A stretch of 64,000 nt of DNA from Megascapheus bottae (Eukaryota; Chordata; Mammalia; Rodentia; Geomyidae). Below are positions 55,885-64,000 of this stretch, one piece after another. The stretch covers positions 1,230,501 through 1,294,500 of the forward strand of contig JANJXV010000130.1 in assembly GCA_024803745.1 (NCBI GenBank). Direction: 5' to 3'. The position numbers and the translations under genes were made by a program. A model generated the notes under the pieces. It saw nothing but the letters and a program-made list of their open reading frames with translations, did not search any database and was not told the DNA's origin. Numbering within the stretch: position 1 is the stretch's first letter; each line of letters opens with the position of its first letter.

Positions 55885-56958
55885 AAGTGATTATCTCTCA
55901 CTAAGTTACAACTTGAAAATTAGTCCCATCTGAAATCTATTCTGCCTTTAGGCATTAAAACATGGTTAATGATACCTCATATCAGTCATTTAAGTGCTAT
56001 TTAGGTCTTAATAATTGAATAATATTTTATCATAAAAAGGAGTACACACTGAGGTTGGGTAATTTTCCCAGTATATATTTGTTAAAGGACTTTCTGTGTC
56101 CAACATTATGGCAAACAGACGGATGAATTCTTTGTTATCAGTACCTACAAGATAGAAGAAATTTAGTTATGTTCTTCCTAGGATCTTAGTACAATAATCT
56201 ATATATCAAAGACCCTAAGAGAAATGGATATTGTAATTTTGAATGTTCTGATAAAATTTAAAAGACAAATTTTAATACTTATACATAAGAATTATGCTTT
56301 ACATTTTCTAGACTTCCTGTAATGCAAACATAAATATATACCAGCTGAGTGGTGTTTTATTCAATGAACAGCTCTAGTTTATATTTCAACAAACAAAAAA
56401 TGGAATCCTGTATACTTCCTGTCAATCTTTCATAGCCTTTGGCAGTTCATATTAATAAGAACAGTACAGATTTCTAGTTGTGGTGTTACAAAGCATTATT
56501 ATCTAGCATTTAGGGATCTATAGATGTAGGTGTCTTATTATCATCCAATGTGCAGATTGTAGCCACAACATAATTACTACATATTGGAACTTTATTTATA
56601 ACATTATTTTTCAAAGATTATCAAAACTGTCTCTGAAACACTGGCTAAAATATTTACGGTGACATCTTTCTTTGACCCAAAAATTTAAAATCTAAACTAA
56701 CCTAACATTGCATAACCTACAGAAAAAAATGGAACAAAGTGCCACTAAGAAATTAAAAGATAGACCAGAAATCTTTTTCCCTATAAGTAGGGGCTAGAAG
56801 ATTTTGGACAAGTCATAGAAATAGAATGTATCCTGATCATCACTCTTACAGCCAATTTTCTTTCTCTCTCTCTCATTTTTTTTAGTCCATCATGGACTAG
56901 AACTCTGGTCCTGGGTGTGTCAAATGAGACAAAGCATTGGAGTTTTTTGTTTTTTGTG
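55885..56958. other. AT-rich non-coding DNA, nothing recognised
   Basis: No repeat family or gene is recognised. Confidence 0.5.
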
Positions 56959-56960
56959 GG

Positions 56961-57152
56961 TTTTTTTGCCAGTCCTGGGCTTGAGCTCAGAGCCTGAGCA
57001 CTGTCCTTGGACTTTCTCAAGACTAGAGCTCTACCACTTGAGCCTCAGCACCACTTCCAGCTTTTATCTATGTATGTGGTACCGAGGAATTAAACCGGGT
57101 CTTCGTGCATACTAGGCAAGCACTCTACCACTAGGCCAAAATCTCAGCCCCA
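56961..57152 (-). mobile_element. IDL-Geo dimeric SINE
   Basis: In antisense: T7 tail, 'gccagtcctgggcttgagc', 'gagcactgtccttggac', 'gagctctaccacttgagcc', the linker 'tatctatgtatgtggtaccg', and the ID arm 'gaattaaaccgggtc', 'gcatactaggcaagcac', 'ccactaggccaaa'. Closely similar to the 46312 copy. Confidence 0.95.
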
Positions 57153-57327
57153 GGAACTGGGTTTCTAACTAAACTATCCTTCCATAGAAGTATTAGAGTT
57201 GTTACTTATTTATAGATCTAAATATCTGTATGTAATATTTGATTTTAAACAAATTTGTATTTCTCTATATATGCAAGCAGAAATATAGAAACAGATACAC
57301 ATATATATGAATATTATATACATATTT

Positions 57328-57505
57328 TGGGGCGCAAGGCTGGTACTCTACCACTTTGAGCCACATCTCCACTTCCTGATTGTTAATGGAGTTGAGAGTC
57401 TCATGGACTTTCTTAATGAGTGCTGGCTTCGAACCTTGACTCAAATATCGCAGCCTCCTATTAGTAGCTAGGATTACAGATATGAGTCACCAGTACCTGA
57501 CTTCC
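57328..57505 (-). mobile_element. 7SL-Geo SINE, tail-side truncated
   Basis: Lacks the outermost Geo sequence; begins near 'ggtactctaccactttgagcc', then the linker 'attgttaatggagttgagag' and the 7SL arm 'cttcgaaccttgactcaaatatcgcagcctcctattagtagc', 'tatgagtcaccagtacctgac'. Confidence 0.85.
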
Positions 57506-57509
57506 AACA

Positions 57510-58028
57510 GTGTTTTCAAATATTCTGATCTGAAAAATCTCCACATTAAAATCTTTTAAATTGAAATATCATTACTTTTAAGAACCTGCTATAAACTTAA
57601 GAAAGAATAATGGATTTCTCTTTCTTGGTAAAGAAATAAGAATAATTTACATATTGGTCAATTGGTTATCAGTTTAAAAAGTGTACCACTTTACTTTGTC
57701 AAAAACATTTGTCTATTAATTATCAATTTAAAAGGTATATTACTTTACTTTGTTAAACTGCATGGAGGAAAAATGGCTAGTAGTAAACATTATCACCAGC
57801 AACTTATATTTATAAAGAATTTTATAAAGTAAAATAAGTTCAAATTACCACCATTATAAATTTATAAAGTAGTGAAAACAAATTACCATATAATTACCAT
57901 CCAAGTTCATCCTGATTAATAAGTACATTTCTAAGAAAAACAAGGCTTTTGAAAAGGATGACCATACTTAGAATTCAAAAAGTGCTCTTTTTCTCATGAG
58001 TCCTGCTGAGATGGATAAACTGCCACTC
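57510..58028. other. AT-rich non-coding DNA, nothing recognised
   Basis: Contains an imperfect tandem repeat at about 57658-57760: 'ggttatcagtttaaaaagtgtaccactttactttgtc' is repeated as 'aattatcaatttaaaaggtatattactttactttgtt', spacing about 65 bp. Confidence 0.6.
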
Positions 58029-58030
58029 AC

Positions 58031-58205
58031 ATTAGGTACAGTGGCTTGTGGCTGTCTGTAATCACAGCTACCCAGGAAGATTGAGCAAAAACATTAGTTA
58101 AGGCCTGGTCTCAAACCATGAGACAAGTGTGTCAGTTCATACCTAGCATCCCAGCTACAAAGAAGTCCATGAGAAGGAAGGCCAGTCCCAGGCAACAACA
58201 CAAGA
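58031..58205 (+). mobile_element. Old 7SL-7SL SINE
   Basis: First arm 'attaggtacagtggcttgtggctgtctgtaatcacagctacccagg'. Second arm 'acaagtgtgtcagttcatacctagcatcccagc...aggccagtcccaggcaacaacac'. Same tandem 7SL plan as 24348-24605. Confidence 0.65.
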
Positions 58206-58209
58206 TACT

Positions 58210-58635
58210 ATTCAACAATAAGTAAAGTGACAAGGTCTGAAGGGATGGCTTGTGTTGACCGCCTGACTAGAAAGCATCAAGTGTTCAGTGTAAGTCCCAA
58301 TACCAGTAATGATAACAACTGTCCAATAGCTGATATTAAAAACTTCCAAAGTTCCTTCAGTTACAGTGGTGTCTTTAGAGACTGGAAATCCCCAGTCTCT
58401 AAACAAAAGCTCAGTCTGGACTCCACAGGAAGAATATCTGTGGTGGTCACGCAACTTCCACTCTAAAAAACTGCCAGGGCTCCACTGACTTTCCAAATGC
58501 ACTAAGTAAAATTGGTCCAGCCATTGTGAGACCCAAACAAACGGTAAACAATGAGAGAAATGTGTTTTATTTCTCACCCTCAGCAACTCCTTTCTGAAAA
58601 TCTTTTAATAAAAATCTTATGATCTGAATGTAACT
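58210..58635. other. Non-coding DNA with a perfect 12-bp hairpin
   Basis: 58374-58403 is a stem-loop with 12-bp perfect arms ('TTTAGAGACTGG' and 'CCAGTCTCTAAA') and a 6-base loop. No repeat family or gene is recognised. Confidence 0.6.
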
Positions 58636-58639
58636 ATTT

Positions 58640-58795
58640 GAAATAGGAAAGGGAAGGGGGAAAACACGATGATTGAGAGTGGGTGGGGGAGGGAAATGAG
58701 GACAAAACATGAGAAGGGGTATCAATGTATGAGAAGTAATGCACCTACTAGCTGGCGAATGTAACCTTCACCCCTCTATACATTATAATAAAAAT
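58640..58795 (+). mobile_element. L1 3' UTR insertion, older variant
   Basis: G-rich start ('gaaagggaagggggaaaac', 'gtgggtgggggaggg'), 'acatgagaaggggtatcaatgtatgagaagtaatgcacc', 'aatgtaaccttcacccctctatacattataataaaa'. Sense-strand counterpart of the 34383 and 44128 copies. Confidence 0.88.
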
Positions 58796-59032
58796 ATGAA
58801 TAAATACTAATAAACATTTTATGATCTCTATAAAAATTCTGAAAAATATCTCCAAATTATCATATGATGTGAAAGAATACAATCTATATGGCTTCATCAC
58901 ATTAGGATACATCAATAAATTAAACTTACAAGACACTATCACAAGATAATTGATCCACTGATAATAGAGAAATATCGAAATTGTTACTCTAGAACTAAAG
59001 GATTCGTTTTAGCATTAAAGAAATTGCATGCC

Positions 59033-59928
59033 TAGACATCTCTAGCCATAAAAGAAATACAAATCAAAACAACTCTAAGATTCCACCTCACTCCAGTTAG
59101 AATGGCCATGATTAAGAAATCTAAAAACAGCAGATGCTGGCAGGGATGTGGCCAGGAGGGATCACTACTACACTGTTGATGAGAGTGCAAACTCGTTCAA
59201 CCACCATGGAAAGCAGCAGTATGGCAGTTTCTCAAAAGACTAAACATAGAGCTCCCCTATGACCCAGCAATTCCACTACTTGGCATTTACCCAATCGTCC
59301 AGAAACAAGGACATGCTAAATCCACTAGCACAGCGATGTTCATTGCAGCACTATTTACCATAGCAAAGATATGGAACCAACCCAGATGCCCCTCAGTTGA
59401 TGAGTGGATCAACAAGGTGTGGTATTGATACACAATGGAATTCTATGCTGCTGTCAGAAAGAATGACATCGCCCCATTTGTAAGGAAATGGAAAGACTTA
59501 GAAAAAAATCATAGTAAGTGAAGTAAGCCAGACTCAAAGGAACATAGGCTCAATGGTATCCCTCATTTGTCAAAATCAGTAGAAACCTTGGGCTCTTCTA
59601 GCAGAGATTTGCAATAGAGCAAAACCTAGATACATAAGGTCTGCGTACAATATGACGCTAAATGAAAGGACCTCTAGAATATAGAAACAAAAGCCATATG
59701 ATGAGTGATTGTTGTCCTTAATGTGCTATGTTATCTCTCATCTCTTTTGCTATCCCTTGTTATCTCATATTGTTACAGTATTTCACTGGGTTATCTGATA
59801 TATTGTATATATGCGTATTTGGTTATTTGAAGTCCGACAGGGAAGGGGGGAAAACAAGATGAGGGGCGGGGGTAGGGGAAGGGAAATGGGGACCAAGACA
59901 TGAGAAAGGGTATCAGTGTTTGTGAAGT
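59033..59928 (+). mobile_element. 5'-truncated L1 with GAA/GGA tail and TSD
   Basis: Begins in the ORF2 C-terminal region ('aaagaaatacaaatcaaaac'), with the zinc-knuckle, 'gatgcccctcagttgatgagtgg', 'gaattctatgctgctgtcag', and the 3' UTR up to 'agaaagggtatcagtgtttgtgaag'. It lacks the final ~60 bases and polyadenylation signal of the 62.8-kb copy; a purine triplet tract follows instead. Flanks 'AAGAAATTGCATGCC' (59018-59032) and 'AAGAAACTGCATGCC' (60016-60030) form a target duplication. ORF2 is broken, including TGA codons at 59177 and 59180. Confidence 0.93.
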
Positions 59929-60021
59929 AGAAGAAGAAGAAGGAGGAGGAGGAGGAAAAGGAGGAGGAGGAGGAGGAGGAAAAGGAGGAGGACGAAAAGG
60001 AGGAGGAGGAGGAGGAAGAAA
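59929..60021. repeat. (GAA)n/(GGA)n tract at L1 end
   Basis: 93 bp of pure G/A forming the terminal tail of the preceding L1, inside the target duplication. The antisense reads as poly-Ser/Pro. Confidence 0.95.
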
Positions 60022-60030
60022 CTGCATGCC

Positions 60031-60560
60031 CTGGAGTGCATTCTAAATTATTCACAAGACCTAGTAATTATCTTCACAGACTCTGTCAATAATTAATTTT
60101 CCTACCTTAATGCATTTCAACAGAATCTCTCTAAATTTCCATATTCAAGAAAAATGTTTATAAAATATAATAAATATAAGTATAAAAATTTGATAAAGTT
60201 TCAGCAAAGTTAGATATAAGATAAACATTGGGAGCTCAGGTCTATAAGTGTGACATATTGTTTTCATTCTATTTCTAGCTTCTCTCTAGAGAAGAGTTAA
60301 TGTAGAGATCACATCTCTAGAGCTCATCTCTCTAGCTTGACCCTACCTCATTTCTTACATATCCATTCTGATAATGTGCACCTTCATAATATACTTTTTA
60401 ATACTGTAATTGCAAAGATTGGAAAAGGGGTAGATTTAGTTCTTTTGACAATAGAGGTGAATTCTAGGGTGATTATATTTAAGGTAATTACTAGCTATCC
60501 ACATTAGTGGAAGCATCACCTTGACAATAAAATTAAATTAAAAATAAATAAATATAAAAT
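60031..60560. other. AT-rich non-coding DNA between two L1 copies
   Basis: A small cluster of 'ctctctagag/ctctagagctc' words at 60282-60336 makes a local inverted-repeat-rich patch. No repeat family or gene is recognised. Confidence 0.5.
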
Positions 60561-60563
60561 GTC

Positions 60564-62466
60564 TAAAGCCATTCCCTCTAAAATCAGGAAGGAGACAAGG
60601 ATGCCCACTCTCTCCACTACTCTTTAACATAGTACTAGAATTCCTAGCCAGTGCAATAAGGCAAGAAGCAAGCATAAAGGGGATCCAAGTAGGGAAAGAG
60701 GAAATAAAAACTATCCATCTTTGCAGATGACATGATTCTGTATTTAAAGAATCCTATAGACTCTACTCCCAAGCTCCTTGAGCTGATTCAAAACTTTGGA
60801 AGAGTAGCAGACTATAAAATCAACCCTCAAAAATCAACTGCCTTCCCTTACACCAACAGTGAGGGGAATGAGGCAATAATCAGGAAAGTAACTCCTTTCA
60901 CAATAGCCTCAAAGAAAATAAAGTACCTAGGAATTAGCTTAACTAAGAATGTAAAGGACCTTTTTGATGAAAACTTTAAAACTCTAAAAAAGGAAATTGA
61001 AGCAGAACTAAGGAAATGGAAAAACCTCCCATGCTCCTGGATTGGAAGAATCAACATTGTGAAAATGACAACTTTGCCAAGGGCTATCTACAAATTCAAT
61101 GCAATACCCATCAATATCCCAATGGCATTCTTTAAAGAAATAGAAGAGGCAATCCAAAATTTCATATGGAATAATAAAAGACCCGTATAGCAAAAACACT
61201 TCTTAGCAGAAAGAACAGTGCTGGAGGAATTTCAATTCCAAACTTTAGACTCTATTACAGAGCTATAATTCTCAAAACAGCTTGGTACTGGCACAAGAAC
61301 AGACCTGAAGACCAATGGAATAGAACAGAGGACCCAGATATTAAACCACAGACCTATGGCCACCTAATCTTTGACAAGGGAGCCAAAAAAATAGAATGGA
61401 AGAAAGACAGCCTCTTCAACAAGTTGTGCTGGCAGAACTGGTTAAGCACCTGCAGAAAACTAAACTTGGATCCTTCTTTGTGACCTTGCACTAGAATTAA
61501 CTCCAAATGGATCAAAGACCTGGAGGTAAAAGCTGACACACTGAAAACTTTACAGGAAGGAATGGGATATACACTAGGCCTCCTTGGCACAGGTCGAAAC
61601 TTTCTTAATAAGGACCTAGAATCACAAAAAATCAGAGAAAGGCTGGATAAGTGGGACTGCATTAAGCTGCGGAGCTTTTGTATGGCAAAGGACATAGCTA
61701 GTAAATTAATTAGAAAGCCTACAGAGTGGGAGAAGATCTTCACCAACCAAACAACGGACAAAGGCCTCATATCTAAAATATATCAACAACTCAAAAAATT
61801 GAATCAGTCCAAAACTAATCTCCAAAGTAACAACCACCCCATTAAAAAATGGGCCAAAGACTTAAAGACAGTCTTCTCTGAAGAAGAAACAAAATGGCCT
61901 ATAAACACATGAAGAAATGCTCAACATTTCTGTTCATAAAAGAAATGCAAATCAAAACAACTCTAAATTTCCACCTCACTCAAGTTAGAATGGCCAGGAT
62001 CAGGAAAACGAATAATAACAGATGCTGGAGGGGATGTGGCCAGGAGGGATCACTACTACACTGTTGATGGGAGTGTAAACTCGTTCAACCACTATGGAAA
62101 GCAGTGTGGCAGTGTCTTAAAAGGCTAAACATAGAACTCCCCTATGAGCCAGCAATTCCACTACTTGGCATTTACCCAACCATCCAGAAACAAGGACATA
62201 CTAAACCCACTAGCACAACAATGTTCATTGCAGCACTATTCACCATAGCAAAGATATGGAACCAACCTAGATGTCCCTCAGTTGATGAGTGGATCAACAA
62301 GTTGTGGTATTTGTACACAATGGAATTTTATGCTGCTGTCAGAAAGAATGACATCGCCCCATTTGTTAGGAAATGGAAAGACTTAGAAAAAATCCTATTA
62401 AGTGAAGTAAGCCAGACTCAAGGGAACTTAGGCCCAATGGTTTCCCTCATTCGTCATAATCAGTAG
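60564..62466 (+). pseudogene. L1 ORF2 remnant (reverse transcriptase to C-terminus)
   Basis: Upstream RT motif [18 protein letters not shown] reads at about 60596-60649. An extra base in the A-run near 60706-60710 shifts the frame. The catalytic FADDM motif is at 60720-60734, in an open frame to 61190 (thumb-like region, ending FIWNNKRP). 61190-61560 has several frameshifts and stops. 61562-61912 is open again, with the family motif NHPIKKWAKDL. The C-terminal zinc-knuckle (CWRGC...LLHC) is at about 62018-62064, interrupted by TGA at 62065-62067 where the second Trp is expected. The same frame stays open to 62466. The product would have been ORF2p, the endonuclease/reverse transcriptase of L1. 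Confidence 0.93.
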
Positions 62467-62856
62467 AAACCTTGGGCTCTACTAGGAGAGATCTGCAATA
62501 GAGCAAAATCATGATACATAAGGCCATATAGTATGAAGCTAATTGAAAGGACCTCCAGGATATTGAAACAAAAGCCATATAATGAATGATTGTTGTCCTT
62601 AATGTATTATGTTGTCTCTCATCTTTGCTGTCCCTTGGTTATCTCATATTGTTACAGTATCTCACTTTGTTATCTGTTATATTGAATTTAGTTGTACTTG
62701 GTTATTTGAAATTTGATAAGGAAGGGGGGAAAACCAAGAGAGGTGGGGGGGCGGGGGGTAGGGTAATGGGTACCAAGACATGTGAAAGGGTATCAATGTA
62801 TGTGAATTAATGCACCTTCTATCTGCCAAATATCATGTAACCCTTTTACTAATTAC

Positions 62857-62862
62857 AATAAA
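62857..62862 (+). terminator. L1 polyadenylation signal
   Basis: AATAAA just before the terminal A/T-rich tail of the 2.3-kb L1, in the expected place for retrotransposon transcript 3' end formation. Confidence 0.75.
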
Positions 62863-62874
62863 AAAATTTTTTAA

Positions 62875-64000
62875 AAAGTTTAATAATTTTTCACTCAAAA
62901 AATAAAATTTAACAGTAAAATTTTGCCTGTCATCTGTGGCACACTTTTATATGGTAAAAGACTTAAAAGTAAAACAAAGTACATAAAAATATCAGCACGT
63001 GCCTAACACATAAATGATATACTTCTTATTGTTTACAATAAACATATTATTCAACTGGCTACTATATGTTTGACACTGATTGCATTCACTGATTGCATTT
63101 GTCATCTAACATGGAGAAAATTAAAGTGTGCTGGGACATATGAACCTTTAAATGAACGTAATTAACAAAGCGCATTCATGAACACTCATCGCAAACAACC
63201 ATATATAATTATGTCCTTAAGAATTAAAAGCCTTAATCTCATCATTATTTCTTGAGAGTAATATGTAAGAATTTGATTAATACACTCTAAATACTGATTA
63301 AGCCATCTACTTCTCTCTGGATTCAATTCTCGATAACTCACTGTAAGTGAACAGCAATAACGCTAATGATCATTGCTGAAAATATATGTGACTGTTCTTA
63401 ATATCTTGGCTATCATCATTAGCATATTATACAATTCCTCCCACCGGCTTTAGGGATTTGATTTTGTTTTGGCAAAATGGAGAAGTATTTAGCATAATCT
63501 GATTACAACTCATACTTGAAATAATGACGATCTCCTTATTTTCCAAAGTTCCATGCTATACTATATACATAGCACAGTTATAAAAAAATTAAAACATAAA
63601 AATATCTAAGTACACTGTTTACTAAGGTGGAAATTAATGAATATTCCTATTTTGAAAAATGAACAATAATCTCTCTATATAGCCTAGTTCCTGAAAACAT
63701 GAAAAAGTGCAATTGAGAAAATCTATGTACCAAACTTAAATCAGTTACTTTAACCTAGATGGCAAAGGAGTACTTCATTTTTTTCTGTATTATTACAAGA
63801 TACATTTTACTTGCTTAACTTTGATTAAATATAAAAAGAATACCGCTCAGTGCCCCAATTTCAAGATAAGAAGCCTTTAGTGTCTACTTATCATATTTGG
63901 GGAAGTTAGGCATTCTAAGTCTTACAACACTTAAAGACAAACAACAGTATCTTCATTTTTCAGACTGAGAAAAACAAAAGCAGATCCAGAACCGGTCTCA
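62875..64000. other. AT-rich non-coding DNA
   Basis: No repeat family or gene is recognised. 63180-63480 is repeat-free with many ATTA/TAAT and 'tcatcattatttc', 'gctaatgatcattgctg', 'atcatcattagcatattat' words; candidate conserved element, unproven. Confidence 0.45.

Larger units (their letters stand above)
60562..62870 (+). mobile_element. 5'-truncated L1, 2.3 kb
   Basis: Starts in the ORF2 reverse transcriptase ('ccattccctctaaaatcagg', 'caaggatgcccactctc') and runs through the ORF2 C-terminus to a 3' UTR with a purine/G-rich tract (62720-62770), 'tgtgaaagggtatcaatgtatgtg' and a terminal AATAAA plus A/T tail. A target duplication is not clear because both flanks are AT-rich. The longest and best-preserved L1 here, but not active: no ORF1, no endonuclease, and frameshifts. 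Confidence 0.97.

Noticed and set aside
60732..62466. Open frames of 116-152 codons with clear protein similarity
   Set aside because: Real similarity, but to L1 ORF2. They are parts of one broken retrotransposon frame, not host genes.

Overview
The window looks like nuclear DNA of a rodent of the superfamily Geomyoidea (kangaroo rats, pocket mice, pocket gophers). The evidence is its interspersed repeats. Many copies are dimeric SINEs with a tRNA-Ala/ID-like left arm and a right arm containing the motif 'GTGGCTCAAGTGGTAGAG', which is the architecture described as IDL-Geo and reported only from Geomyoidea. Other copies pair a 7SL RNA (B1/Alu-like) left arm with the same right arm. Everything else fits a mammalian genome: old L1, L2 and MIR relics, a MaLR-type LTR and dinucleotide microsatellites. 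The species, chromosome and nearest gene cannot be read from the sequence. Repeat families were recognised by eye, and edges are good to roughly 10-20 bases unless a target-site duplication (TSD) is given.

I find no protein-coding gene, rRNA or tRNA gene. The long open frames are antisense readings of microsatellites, decayed L1 ORF2, or chance frames. The window is probably intergenic or deep intronic DNA.

Layout. From 1 to about 31 kb the DNA is moderately GC-rich and SINE-dense. It holds some twenty SINE copies, a MaLR LTR (970-1322), decayed antisense L1 (2835-3487, 15325-16240, 20340-21330), a rodent-type interspersed repeat (12795-13245), and many microsatellites. These end in a 531-bp purine tract at 30170-30700. 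From about 31 kb to the end the DNA is clearly AT-richer, poorer in SINEs and richer in L1. It contains old L1 (33085-33835, 37130-37720, 38435-38885, 45550-47375), L2 (43640-44105), MIR (51035-51258) and a long stretch almost free of recognisable repeats (51260-55670). Near the right end are two related L1 copies: a short one with a TSD and a GAA/GGA tail (59033-60030), and a 2.3-kb one carrying the reverse transcriptase FADD motif and the ORF2 C-terminus (60562-62870).

There is no gene system here. The most interesting content is the record of SINE and L1 evolution. At least three layers of dimeric or trimeric SINEs are visible, and they suggest that the Geo right arm descends from an older tRNA-like arm. 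The L1 family has a conserved G-rich 3' UTR and a stop codon shared by both copies that cover its terminal zinc-knuckle. One L1 insertion ends in purine triplets instead of poly(A). The large purine tract hides a repeat period of about 53 bp. A few repeat-free, AT-motif-rich stretches are candidate conserved regulatory elements.
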